From positions 219,806 through 283,805 of the forward strand of contig DDSH01000022.1 of NCBI GenBank assembly GCA_002343775.1: a stretch of DNA of 64,000 nt, read 5' to 3'. The DNA is from Anaerolineales bacterium UBA2395. Its GTDB lineage: Bacteria; Chloroflexota; Anaerolineae; Anaerolineales; Villigracilaceae. Shown here in pieces: positions 24,329 through 33,589 of this stretch (positions within the stretch are counted from its first letter, which is position 1; each line of letters starts with the position of its first letter). Both the position numbers and the translations under genes were made by a program. The notes below the pieces were generated by a model, which was not told the origin of the DNA, made no database searches, and was given only the letters and a program-made list of their open reading frames with translations.

Positions 24329-25822
24329 ATGTCAAACAACGAATTTCGCAAGGAAAAAGATTCTCTGGGGGAATTGCAGGTACCGGCTTCGGCATTGTAC
24401 GGTGTTCAAACCCAGCGCGCAGTGGATAACTTCCCCATCAGCGGATTGCGTCCCTGGCGGGCGTTCATCTGGTCGGTGGCGGCGGTCAAACGCGCCGCAG
24501 CGCTCGTGAACTTTGAACTGGGTCTGTTCAACGACCGCGAGGTGGACGGTAAAAAGTTCACCGCGCAGCAGCTCTCGAATGCCATCGTACAAGCCGCCAC
24601 TGAAGTGATGGACGGCAAATGGGATACACAATTCGTGGTCGATCCGTTCCAGGCAGGCGCGGGGACGAGTCACAACATGAATACGAACGAGGTGATTGCC
24701 AATCGCGCCACACAGATCCTCGGCGGCGAGATCGGCAAGTATTACGTCCACCCCAACGACCATGTCAACATGGCGCAATCGACCAACGATGTGATTCCCA
24801 CATCCATTCGGGTGGGCGCGTTATGGCGTTTGGAGGAATTGCTGGCTTCGCTAAAGAATCTGCAAGCGGCACTTGAAGCCAAAGCCGTGGAGTTCGACGG
24901 AGTGGTCAAATCGGGGCGCACACATTTGCAGGATGCCGTTCCGGTTCGCCTCGGTCAGGAATTTGGCGCGTACGCCAAAGCCGTGGAACGCGACATCGAG
25001 CGTGTGCGCCGCTCCGCTGACGGGTTGCGAAGGCTCGGCATCGGCGGCACCGCTGTCGGGTCCGGGTTGAACGCACACCCCGAGTATCACAGCCGCATGG
25101 TGATGACCCTGTCCGAGATGATGGGCGTCGAATTGCAAACTTCCGATAATCTTTTTGAGTCGATGCAATCGATGGCGGATGCGGCGGACTTCTCCGCCTC
25201 GCTGCGGACTCTCGCACTAACCTTGATCCGCATTGCCAATGATTTCCGCCTCCTTTCGTCTGGACCTTCGACCGGGCTCGACGAAATCAGGCTTCCCGCC
25301 GTTCAGCCGGGTTCTTCGATCATGCCGGGCAAAGTGAATCCTGTTCTGGCAGAAATGCTCGACCAAGCCATGTTCCATGTCATCGGCTGTGACACGACCG
25401 TGGCAATGGCAGTACAGGCGGGGCAGTTGGAATTGAACGTGATGATGCCCATCATTGCGCACAACCTGTTCGAGATGATGCAGGTGATGATCGGTTCAGT
25501 GGATGCATTCACAGAGCGCGCTGTAAAAGGCGTGAAAGCCAACACCGAAAAAGCCGAAGGCTGGCTCTCGAAGAACGCCATCATCGTGACGGCGTTGAAT
25601 CCGGTCATTGGATATTCGCAAGGTGCGGCGCTGGTGAAGGAAGCGGTTGCAAATAATGCATCGATCAAGGAACTGGCAATGGAACGCGCAAACTCCGGCG
25701 CATTGAAGCATCGCGATGAGGACCGGCCGGTGAAACCCGAAGAGATCGAAGCCGCGCTGAGCGACCTGCGCAAACTGACCGATGGCGGCATCGTCGGTGG
25801 CGGGGTTGGGGGTGGCGGATAA
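24329..25822 (+). CDS. aspA: Aspartate ammonia-lyase / class II fumarase family lyase
   Basis: This 497-residue enzyme has the superfamily signature GSSIMPGKVNPV near residue 330, the substrate motif SGRTHLQDAVPV, and NMAQSTNDVIPTS. Features such as QAGAGTSHNMNTNEVIANRA, LLSSGPSTGLDEI and GQLELNVMMPI look closer to aspartase (aspartate to fumarate plus ammonia) than to fumarase C. The choice is not certain. The C-terminus ends in an unusual Gly-rich tail GGGVGGGG. GGAGATGAT precedes the ATG, and a TACAAT box lies about 40 bases upstream. Confidence 0.78.
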   Translation: MSNNEFRKEKDSLGELQVPASALYGVQTQRAVDNFPISGLRPWRAFIWSVAAVKRAAALVNFELGLFNDREVDGKKFTAQQLSNAIVQAATEVMDGKWDTQFVVDPFQAGAGTSHNMNTNEVIANRATQILGGEIGKYYVHPNDHVNMAQSTNDVIPTSIRVGALWRLEELLASLKNLQAALEAKAVEFDGVVKSGRTHLQDAVPVRLGQEFGAYAKAVERDIERVRRSADGLRRLGIGGTAVGSGLNAHPEYHSRMVMTLSEMMGVELQTSDNLFESMQSMADAADFSASLRTLALTLIRIANDFRLLSSGPSTGLDEIRLPAVQPGSSIMPGKVNPVLAEMLDQAMFHVIGCDTTVAMAVQAGQLELNVMMPIIAHNLFEMMQVMIGSVDAFTERAVKGVKANTEKAEGWLSKNAIIVTALNPVIGYSQGAALVKEAVANNASIKELAMERANSGALKHRDEDRPVKPEEIEAALSDLRKLTDGGIVGGGVGGGG

Positions 25823-25833
25823 CTCCAAAACAA

Positions 25834-25866
25834 AAGTGACGGTCACTTTTGAAGTGACCGTCACTT
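25834..25866. repeat. Palindromic repeat, 15-bp perfect arms (gtgacggtcac family), possible bidirectional terminator
   Basis: aagtgacggtcactt, TTG-type loop, aagtgaccgtcactt. It lies between convergent genes and overlaps the stop of the CelD-like gene. Related copies lie at 35100-35132 and 60173-60203. No T run is present, so termination is uncertain. Confidence 0.85.
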
Positions 25867-26868
25867 GCTTAACTTCACCCGCATCACGTATTGATTAACC
25901 CCGCCGAGACGATATTTGTAATCCTCGTCGCCGCGCATGAAATCGAATTCGGAACGTCCGTTTTCGCAGCACCACTGAAAGACGTGACCCATCAACACCC
26001 AGCCGGGGGAGAGTTCCATGTGGTCGCGGCTGACGCCGGAGTTGTACCCCCACAATTTTCCGTTGTAATCAAAATTGAGCGAAGCCGCCGCTTTGACACC
26101 ATCCACTTCGAGGAAGGCGAGCCAGAGATAGCCGTACTCGTGCGCCGCGCGGATGGTATGAGACATCTGGTGGCGCATCACATCCCTTAAAAAGAGCGCC
26201 TTGTTCGGGTCCTGGATCATCAGGTGGAAGAAGGCTTCCAACTCGGGTTGGATGTCGGCGTCTTTCGGCACAACATAAAAACGCGCCCTGCCAGATTCCG
26301 CGGCGCGGCGCATCTTGCGGCGGATCTCATGACGCTGCTTTTTTTCAACACGCGAGAGATACTCTTCAAAATCGCCATTCAGGGCAACACGCGGTGTGGG
26401 ACGATAAACCTCCTCAAGGTGCGCCCAGCCGCGTGTTTCGCCTTCCGCTTTGAGGGCGGCGAGAGTCGGAGAATTGTCGGGGAGGTTGTACCAGTCGAGT
26501 TTGGACCAGGCTTCGGGTAGCGAGGAAGCGAGAAAGTCCAGCAAGCCAGAGATGAACCGCGCGTGATCGGCGGGACGCACGATCACATCCAGATAATCGG
26601 AGATTTCGATGCTGCCGTTCAACAACAGCGCGGGCTGATTTTCATACTCTGCGATGAATAGCGGGGCGATCCCCATGAGGGTTTCGTTTTCATATGCCGC
26701 CACCAGGACGAGTTGCGCGTCCTTCCACTCGCCGCCGCCGAGATGTTCCCACCATGCGATCTGATATTCGTAACGCAGGAAGGGCGTATCGCTGATCGAT
26801 TCCTTCAGCAGGTCATTCCATGCGCGCGTGTCGATTTCAGAGAAATCATTGAGTCGTTTATAGTCCAT
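25861..26868 (-). CDS. CelD/BcsL-type GNAT acetyltransferase (Acetyltransf_6)
   Basis: This 335-residue protein has a FemAB/GNAT-like double fold. The C-terminal signature of this family, FDFMRGDEDYKYRLG, lies near residue 312, preceded by AAASLNFDYNGKLWGYNSG. An ERKxxHEIRRKMRR-like basic segment occurs in the middle. Such proteins acylate cell-surface or polysaccharide precursors in some bacteria; the substrate here is unknown. A TAAAAT box predicts a leader of only three bases. Confidence 0.85.
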   Translation of the reverse strand: MDYKRLNDFSEIDTRAWNDLLKESISDTPFLRYEYQIAWWEHLGGGEWKDAQLVLVAAYENETLMGIAPLFIAEYENQPALLLNGSIEISDYLDVIVRPADHARFISGLLDFLASSLPEAWSKLDWYNLPDNSPTLAALKAEGETRGWAHLEEVYRPTPRVALNGDFEEYLSRVEKKQRHEIRRKMRRAAESGRARFYVVPKDADIQPELEAFFHLMIQDPNKALFLRDVMRHQMSHTIRAAHEYGYLWLAFLEVDGVKAAASLNFDYNGKLWGYNSGVSRDHMELSPGWVLMGHVFQWCCENGRSEFDFMRGDEDYKYRLGGVNQYVMRVKLSK

Positions 26869-26877
26869 AGCCGTCGA

Positions 26878-26883
26878 ATTTTA
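26878..26883 (-). promoter_or_regulatory. Near-leaderless -10 box for CelD-like gene
   Basis: TAAAAT on the minus strand; predicted +1 at 26871, three bases before the ATG. A TATAAT for the divergent gene lies at 26888-26893 on the plus strand. Confidence 0.45.
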
Positions 26884-26919
26884 CCAGTATAATGATAGAC
26901 GATTCGGTAACAATCTTAC

Positions 26920-29355
26920 ATGCCACTCGACATCAATCTTTCGCCTCTTTATCGTATCAACAATCAGGAGCAAGCCGAAATGCCCGGTTTGCTGGCGCTC
27001 ATGCCGCCTAAAAACGCGGCGCGCGGGCGCGAGCAAGACCGCCTGATCGTGTATCTGTTGCTGGCGGGAAATTCCACGTTTACCACCACAGAATATAAAA
27101 AACTGGCGGAAGATGCCGCTAACATGTACTACCAAACCCCGCGAGCCGTCACCAGCGCCCTGCGCGCCGCTGCAGAATTTGTGAACCGAACCCTGCTCGA
27201 ACGCAACATGTCCACCAGCGCACAGGGACAATACGCACTGGCATGGCTGTCACTGGCTTCGGTGCGCGAAAGTCAAGTCATCTTTTCGGTATGCGGACCC
27301 ATGCATGCCTATTGGTTCGGGACGAGTGAGTCGCGTCACTTTTTCGAGCCTGCCATGTCTGGCAAGGGGTTGGGGTCGAGCCAGACTCTCAACATCCATT
27401 ACGCGCAAACCGACCTGAACGCAGGCGACCTGCTTCTGTTTTGCGGGCGGATGCCCAATGCGTGGCTGGCTCCGCTGGATGATGCCAAGCCCACGTCGTT
27501 CGAGGCAATGCGCCGCCGCCTGCATGCGCTGACGAGCGAAGACCTGAACGCCGTTCTGATACAACCCACAGAAGGCACGGGGGCGATGAATTTAATCAAG
27601 GGAAACGCGACTCCCAAAGTGGAAGCGCCGAGGGAAGAGCCAACCCCGCAGAAGGAAATTCCGCTTCGTACTCTGACCGAAGACCTGCCCCCCGTTGAAG
27701 AAGTTGAATCCAAGCCGGCAGCGCATATGGTGCAGCCGTCCGCGTATGCCATTCCACCGGAACCACAAGAGGCAAATCCACTGACGGAAACGCCCGCCGA
27801 CCCGCTGGCGAGCCTGCCGCACAAAACTGTACCGCGCGAATTTCCCGCATCGATCCCGCGCGCGATGCCCAAGCCGCAGGTTTCTCCCAGCGAGGAACCC
27901 GTCGAAGCGGAAGAAACCGAAAGCGTGGATGATGTTCCGGTCGAGCGAACAGACTCCCAGGTCCAGCCGGAAGCGCAGGAAAGTAAACAGCCCGACATGC
28001 CGCGTGAGCCTTCACAACGGACGCGTCAAGCCGCAAAGGCGGCGGTCAGTTTAATGCAGGGCTTCCGAAATTGGAATCAGGCGTTTTCACAAAGGATGCG
28101 AAATTTCCTTCCACGTTTGCTGCCCAATGCCGAAGCCGGCAGCGACATGCCGAAGTCGTCTGACCTTTCGATGTTCGCCATTGCGATCATCATTCCGCTG
28201 ATCGTTGGGGTCATCCTGTTCGTGGTGTACACGAAGTACGGGCGCAACCCGCAATATGAAAGTTTTCTGCAACAGGCTACCCAAGCCAGCCAGCAGGCGC
28301 AGACTCTTGCAAATCCGATTGAGCAGCGCGAAGCCTGGCTGCGTGTGATCGACCTGGTGGCGCGGGCGGAAGCCATTCACCGCTCCACGCCAGAGACGGC
28401 GACGCTGCGCCTCGAAGCAGACGCCAACCTAGACAAGCTCTCCGGCACGTTACGCATGGAATTCAACCCTGCTTTCAGCACCAAACTGGGGATCGACGTC
28501 AGCCGCATGGCGGCAAGCGACAAAGACATTTACCTGCTTGATGCAGAAAAAGGGGAAGTGCTGCGCGCGTTCCCATCTGGCAGCGGCGGTTTCGAACTGG
28601 ACAACACCTTCAACTGCAAGCCGGGCGTGTACGGCAATTACACCGTCGGCTCGCTGGTGGATATCCTTGCCCTGCCGGTGGTGAATTTCATCAACGCCAC
28701 GCTGCTGGGGATCGATGCGGATGGCAACCTGCTGTACTGCGCGCCGGGGCAGGTTCCGCAAGCCATTCCGCTCCCCCCGCCGGATACGAACTGGGGGCAT
28801 GTCACTGCCTTTACGCTCGACAGCGGTACGCTCTACGTATTGGATGCCCAATCCCGCGCGGTTTGGGTGTACAACGGAAAAGAAGGCACCTATTCAGATC
28901 GTCCGTATTTCTTTTTCGGTCAACAAACCCCCACTCAGGATGTGATCGACTTCATCATCTCCGGCGATGAAATGTACCTGTTGCATGCGGATGGGCGTCT
29001 TTCCAATTGCTCCTACAGCCGCATCAGCGCCGACACCTCCAAATGTCAGGACCCGGTGCCGTTGATCAACACTCTGCCCGCCTACCAGGATACCGACCTG
29101 TTCGGCGCGGCGAATTTCACGCAGATCCTTTTCGCTGCCCCACCCGACCCGTCCATTTTGCTGCTGGATTCAGACGGTCAGAATGTGATGCGTTTTGCGC
29201 CGCGTACTTTTGAATTGCAAAATCAGTTCCGCCCGAAAACAGGCGGCGCCAATCTCATTCCGCAGGGTTCGGTCGGCGCGGTCGCCGTCAGCCCAGACCA
29301 TGTCCTGTATATTGCCGTAGACCGCCAGATCTACTTCGCCACCAACATGCCCTGA
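26920..29355 (+). CDS. Membrane protein with PP2C-like N-terminal domain and propeller-like C-terminal domain
   Basis: This protein has 811 residues. Residues ~1-225 resemble a divergent PP2C phosphatase fold (RLIVYLLLAGNSTF, VIFSVCGPMHAYWFG, GDLLLFCGRMPNAWL) but lack clear metal aspartates. A Pro/Glu-rich linker (~225-400) and one membrane segment (~425-447, AIAIIIPLIVGVILFVVY) follow. The outer part (~510-811) has repeated DKDIYLLDAEKG / LYVLDAQSRAVWVY / LLLDSDGQNV strands typical of beta-propellers. A role in signalling across the membrane is possible; function is not recognised. The next gene starts 13 bases downstream. Confidence 0.75.
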   Translation: MPLDINLSPLYRINNQEQAEMPGLLALMPPKNAARGREQDRLIVYLLLAGNSTFTTTEYKKLAEDAANMYYQTPRAVTSALRAAAEFVNRTLLERNMSTSAQGQYALAWLSLASVRESQVIFSVCGPMHAYWFGTSESRHFFEPAMSGKGLGSSQTLNIHYAQTDLNAGDLLLFCGRMPNAWLAPLDDAKPTSFEAMRRRLHALTSEDLNAVLIQPTEGTGAMNLIKGNATPKVEAPREEPTPQKEIPLRTLTEDLPPVEEVESKPAAHMVQPSAYAIPPEPQEANPLTETPADPLASLPHKTVPREFPASIPRAMPKPQVSPSEEPVEAEETESVDDVPVERTDSQVQPEAQESKQPDMPREPSQRTRQAAKAAVSLMQGFRNWNQAFSQRMRNFLPRLLPNAEAGSDMPKSSDLSMFAIAIIIPLIVGVILFVVYTKYGRNPQYESFLQQATQASQQAQTLANPIEQREAWLRVIDLVARAEAIHRSTPETATLRLEADANLDKLSGTLRMEFNPAFSTKLGIDVSRMAASDKDIYLLDAEKGEVLRAFPSGSGGFELDNTFNCKPGVYGNYTVGSLVDILALPVVNFINATLLGIDADGNLLYCAPGQVPQAIPLPPPDTNWGHVTAFTLDSGTLYVLDAQSRAVWVYNGKEGTYSDRPYFFFGQQTPTQDVIDFIISGDEMYLLHADGRLSNCSYSRISADTSKCQDPVPLINTLPAYQDTDLFGAANFTQILFAAPPDPSILLLDSDGQNVMRFAPRTFELQNQFRPKTGGANLIPQGSVGAVAVSPDHVLYIAVDRQIYFATNMP

Positions 29356-29368
29356 TGTGAGGATTCTC

Positions 29369-30352
29369 ATGCCCAATCTTCTCGAAACGATTTTCAGTTG
29401 GTTTCGTCCCGCCTCCTACCCCGCCGACAGCGCCACAGAACCCGCCCAGGTGACGCGCAGCCGGGTGCTTGCCATCGTCTATGACCCGGTCATGGATCCA
29501 TCCACCGGGGTGACCCTTTCCCGGCAAATGCAGTGGTACAACCCCGCAGACCTGCTGACCGGTTTTATAGCAGACCTGCTCGAAACCAGCAAAGGGCTGG
29601 CGCGCTATGAGATCGTCCAACGCATCGACGTGAACGAGTTCCCCGCCAAGGTGGATGGATTCCGCTACACGCCCCAGAGTTACATGGACGTGATGCGCCG
29701 CACGACCCCGCCTCACACCCCATCGGAAGTGGATTACAACGCCATTGTGAGTCAGTTCAACCTGTTGCAGCGGGTGGCGCGCAACGAGATCGACGAAGTC
29801 TGGGTCTTTGGTTTCCCCCACGCCGGTTTCTATGAATCGATCATGGCAGGACCGGGCGCTTTCTGGTGCAATTCCAAACCTCTGGCGAACACTTCCGCCA
29901 GCAAGCGCCGCTTCGTTATCATGGGCTTTTCCTATGAGCGGTACATCGGCGAAATGCTTGAATCCTACGGGCATCGCGCCGAATCCATCATGGAAAGAAC
30001 CTTCAGCAAGCTCAGCGGAGAGGCGAATTTGTGGAAGCGTTTCATCCGCTACGAAAAATCCGCGCCAGGCAAAGCCGCGTGCGGCAACATCCACTTTGCG
30101 CCCAACAGCCAATCCGACTATGACTGGGGCAACACCACCCCTGTCCGCAGTGAGTGCTACGACTGGTTGCTCAACTTCCCCAACTTCAAGGGCGATATCC
30201 GCATTGTCGATGCAACCGCATGGGGCAGCGGAGAGATCCGCGCCCACCACAAATGGTGGTTCAATCACTTTCCTCGCGTTGCCGGTCGCCGGAACAGAAT
30301 CCACAACAATTGGTGGCAATACGTGGTCGACCCGCAAAAAGTGCTGACGTAA
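29369..30352 (+). CDS. Conserved protein of unknown function, coupled to the PP2C-like gene
   Basis: This 327-residue protein starts at the ATG after GAGGATTCTC; a GTG at 29357 is possible. It is not recognised as a named family. Striking segments are WVFGFPHAGFYESIMAGPGA, CGNIHFAPNSQSDYDWGN and HHKWWFNHFPRVAGR with NNWWQYVVDP at the end. This is a dense Trp/His/Asn pattern that suggests a secreted or catalytic domain. No clear cleavable signal is present, only a hydrophobic amphipathic start. Function cannot be inferred beyond linkage to the preceding gene. Confidence 0.8.
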   Translation: MPNLLETIFSWFRPASYPADSATEPAQVTRSRVLAIVYDPVMDPSTGVTLSRQMQWYNPADLLTGFIADLLETSKGLARYEIVQRIDVNEFPAKVDGFRYTPQSYMDVMRRTTPPHTPSEVDYNAIVSQFNLLQRVARNEIDEVWVFGFPHAGFYESIMAGPGAFWCNSKPLANTSASKRRFVIMGFSYERYIGEMLESYGHRAESIMERTFSKLSGEANLWKRFIRYEKSAPGKAACGNIHFAPNSQSDYDWGNTTPVRSECYDWLLNFPNFKGDIRIVDATAWGSGEIRAHHKWWFNHFPRVAGRRNRIHNNWWQYVVDPQKVLT

Positions 30353-30484
30353 TTACCCTGTCACTGGGCAAGATGCAATACTGATTGAATTGCCGGTGTT
30401 TACAATATTGAGAGTTTTTCTCCATTATGACATAACTGCAATGATTTTCACGAGGAAGCCACGTAAAATTCAATCAGCAGTATT
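30353..30484 (+). promoter_or_regulatory. Intergenic region with inverted repeat upstream of GGDEF gene
   Basis: TACAAT near 30400 may be a -10 element. An imperfect inverted repeat links 30377-30391 (aatactgattgaatt) with 30467-30484 (aattcaatcagcagtatt), the latter ending at the start codon. No ribosome site is seen. Confidence 0.4.
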
Positions 30485-33400
30485 ATGTTTGCTCGTTCAG
30501 ATTTTTACATACCGTTCATTTTTCTCCTTGCAGCCATCCCCTACACCTTGCTGGGGTTATACGCATGGCGCAGAAGACCAGCTGTGGCGGTTGCGCCATT
30601 TGCCTGGACAATGCTGGGTATGTCCATCTGGGCGTTTGCATACGGTCTCGAGATCTTCTCTCCCTACATCCCCATAAAACTTTTCTTTGTACAAGTCGAA
30701 TACATTGGCATCGTCATAGCGCCTGTGTATATGCTATTCTTCGCATTCGAGTACACAGGGAACAGTCACCTGCTCACCCGGCGAAACCAGACCCTGATCT
30801 GGGCAATTCCGGTGCTGACGCTCATCCTTGTATGGACAAGCAGTTATCACAACCTGATGTGGGAAGTGAAAGGTCTGATGACATCCTCCGGACTATTGTT
30901 GCTCTCGCTTCAATTCGGACCTTTTTTCTGGATTCACACCACTTACTCATACCTGCTGATGGCGGTTGCCACGATCATGCTCATCATGGAGCTGATCCAG
31001 CAACCGGGCATTTACCGTGCACAGATCAGTTTCGTCATTTTAAGTATTGCCGCCCCATTTATCGGCAGCGTGATCTACGTCCTCGGCATTGGACCCATCC
31101 CCAACCTTGATCTGACAACCTTGTTCTTCCTGCCAACGGCACTGGGGCTGTTCTGGGCAATCCTCAAATACCGCCTGCTGGAAGTGCTCCCGCCTGAGCA
31201 CATCAGCGTCATCAAGAATATGAAGGATGGCGTGATCGTAGTGAATTCACAGCAGCGAATTCTGTACCTGAACCCCACAGCAGAAGAACTCCTCGAAAGG
31301 GAAGACGGTGAAGCCATCGGGCAGCCACTTTCGCAGGTCTCCCGCAAATTCCATGATAGCCTGCTTCCATATTTGGGGGTTGGGGAGCAGCGGGTGGAGA
31401 TCAAGGTTTTAGATGGCGATCAGCCCAAAGTCTACGAAGCGACCGTTTCCCCCATCGCAAAGATGCAAACCTCCCGCCCAACAGACGGTTCAGACCAAAT
31501 GATCATCCTTCGCGATGTTACCCAGCGCAAGGAAGCGGAACTTGCATTATCACGCCGCGAGTCGATCATGTCTGCCATCAGCTATGCGGCGGAATGTTTT
31601 TTGAAAGCGTCTGCCTGGGAGCAGAATATCCCGGATGTGTTGGAGAAGCTCGGGCGGGCGGCAGATGTGAGCCGGGTCTTTGTGGTAATGAATTACACCG
31701 ACGATCATAAAGTGATCTATTCCAGCCTGTGCTACGAGTGGACAGCCCCGGGTATACAGGCACAGATCAGGAACCCGGCGTTACAGCATGTCCCTTTGCG
31801 GGAGGCGGGCTTTGGCAGGTGGGAAAAATCTCTTTCAAATGGAGAGGCGATCTACGGGTTGGTCAAAAATTTTCCGGACGAAGAGAAACCTTTGTTCGAA
31901 GTATTGGGCAGTCTTTCGGCAGCGACCATTCCTGTTTTTACGCAAGACCAATGGTGGGGTTTCCTGATGTTCGATGAATGCCGAGAAGAACGCGTATGGA
32001 ATACCACAGAGATAGAGGCGTTTCATGCAGCTGCCAGCATCTTTGGGTCTGCGGAGACGCGCACGCTTGCCGAACAGAAGATCATCCGCCGCCAGCGTGC
32101 GTTGAGTCTGCTTAACAAGATCGTGGAAGTATCCCTCCGCGCTGAAGCGGTCAATGACCTTGCGCAGGTCGTTGTGGACCGGCTCGGGGAATTGATCCAT
32201 GCAGACGGCTGTTTTATGACCTTGTGGGATGCGGAGAATAGACTACCGATACCGTTGGCGGCATACGGACCACCGAAGGATGTATATGGAACCTATACAC
32301 CGGAACACGGCGCAGTCACTTTTACGGGGTCGGCACTGGAACTCAATCGGACCCTGGTCGTTGAAGATACAGCCAGCACACCTTATGCCGACCAGCGCAT
32401 CATCCAATTCTTTCCATCCAAATCCGTGCTTGTATTGCCATTAAAAGCGAACAAAAAGGATTTGGGGGCGATCATTCTGGCATTCAACAAACGGCATGAA
32501 TTCCAAAAGGATGAGATCGAAATCAGCGAACAAGCCGCGGCGTTGATCGCGCTGGCTCTCGAAAAATTCCAAGCCGTGGAAGAAGCAAAACGCCGCGCCG
32601 ATACCTCTGAAACGCTGCGCAAAGCCAGCATGGAGATCGCCGCCAAACTGGAAATGGAGCAGGCGGTTAATCACATTCTTGAGCAGCTGAGTCAGGTCAT
32701 TCCATACGACAGCGCATCGGTTCAGATGCTGGAGAACAGCGATATGGTCATCATCGGCGGGCACGGCTGGGAAAACCTGAGCGAAGTCATCGGCACACGT
32801 TTTCCGGTTCCGGGAGACAACCCCAACACCGTGGTGATCGAAACCGGAGAACCCTACTACCTTCCCGACGCCGGAAAGGTGTTCAGCCAATTCAAAGAAG
32901 CGCCTCATAACCATATCCGTTCGTGGCTGGGGGTGCCATTGCTGATCGGCGGAAATGCGATCGGTTTGCTCGCCATCGACAGCGCAGAGATCGATGATTT
33001 TAAAAAAGAGGATATTGAAATTGCATTGGAGTTTGCCAATCAGGTTGCGATCGTCCTGGAAAATGCGCGCATTTATCAGGAAGTGCAAGCTCAGGCGGTC
33101 ATCGATCCGCTGACTGAGCTGTACAACCGGCGCGGACTGCTGCACCTGGGGCAGGTCGAATTCGAAAATTCGATCCGCACATCCAAGAAATTTTCAGCCA
33201 TCATGGCAGATATCGACCACTTCAAAAAGATCAACGATACCTATGGGCATGAAGCCGGAGATGAGATCCTGCGTCAGTTTGCCTTGCAATGCAAAAAATG
33301 CGTCCGAGACCGCGATTTGGTCGGCAGGTACGGCGGCGAAGAAATCGTCATCCTGCTGCCGAACACCGACCTTTATTCAGGGGCGCTGGTGGCAAACCGA

Positions 33401-33589
33401 CTGCGCAAGACCATTGCGGACTCTTTCGTCAACCTGACGGAAGATATCGTGATCAACATTACGGTCAGTTTGGGGTTAGCCTGCATCGATGAAAACACCA
33501 CCACTCTCGATGCCCTGATCAAACGCGCCGATCAAGCCATGTACGCCGCCAAACACAATGGGCGTAACCGCGTGGAGATCAGCAAGTGA
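30485..33589 (+). CDS. Membrane diguanylate cyclase with PAS and GAF domains
   Basis: This 1034-residue protein has an N-terminal seven-helix sensor (histidine-kinase 7TM type, ~5-235), a PAS domain (~245-365), about three GAF domains (~370-880) and a C-terminal GGDEF domain (~885-1034). The active-site loop reads YGGEEIVILL, an accepted active variant. An RDRD sequence five residues upstream fits the product-inhibition I-site. It should make cyclic-di-GMP. Its last 11 bases overlap the convergent methyltransferase gene. Confidence 0.93.
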   Translation: MFARSDFYIPFIFLLAAIPYTLLGLYAWRRRPAVAVAPFAWTMLGMSIWAFAYGLEIFSPYIPIKLFFVQVEYIGIVIAPVYMLFFAFEYTGNSHLLTRRNQTLIWAIPVLTLILVWTSSYHNLMWEVKGLMTSSGLLLLSLQFGPFFWIHTTYSYLLMAVATIMLIMELIQQPGIYRAQISFVILSIAAPFIGSVIYVLGIGPIPNLDLTTLFFLPTALGLFWAILKYRLLEVLPPEHISVIKNMKDGVIVVNSQQRILYLNPTAEELLEREDGEAIGQPLSQVSRKFHDSLLPYLGVGEQRVEIKVLDGDQPKVYEATVSPIAKMQTSRPTDGSDQMIILRDVTQRKEAELALSRRESIMSAISYAAECFLKASAWEQNIPDVLEKLGRAADVSRVFVVMNYTDDHKVIYSSLCYEWTAPGIQAQIRNPALQHVPLREAGFGRWEKSLSNGEAIYGLVKNFPDEEKPLFEVLGSLSAATIPVFTQDQWWGFLMFDECREERVWNTTEIEAFHAAASIFGSAETRTLAEQKIIRRQRALSLLNKIVEVSLRAEAVNDLAQVVVDRLGELIHADGCFMTLWDAENRLPIPLAAYGPPKDVYGTYTPEHGAVTFTGSALELNRTLVVEDTASTPYADQRIIQFFPSKSVLVLPLKANKKDLGAIILAFNKRHEFQKDEIEISEQAAALIALALEKFQAVEEAKRRADTSETLRKASMEIAAKLEMEQAVNHILEQLSQVIPYDSASVQMLENSDMVIIGGHGWENLSEVIGTRFPVPGDNPNTVVIETGEPYYLPDAGKVFSQFKEAPHNHIRSWLGVPLLIGGNAIGLLAIDSAEIDDFKKEDIEIALEFANQVAIVLENARIYQEVQAQAVIDPLTELYNRRGLLHLGQVEFENSIRTSKKFSAIMADIDHFKKINDTYGHEAGDEILRQFALQCKKCVRDRDLVGRYGGEEIVILLPNTDLYSGALVANRLRKTIADSFVNLTEDIVINITVSLGLACIDENTTTLDALIKRADQAMYAAKHNGRNRVEISK

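Noticed and set aside
29288..30337. Minus-strand open frame of 349 codons
   Set aside because: Antisense to the conserved-looking protein at 29369-30352; its sequence is His/Asp/Val-rich shadow type. The plus frame has a ribosome site and is coupled to the upstream gene.
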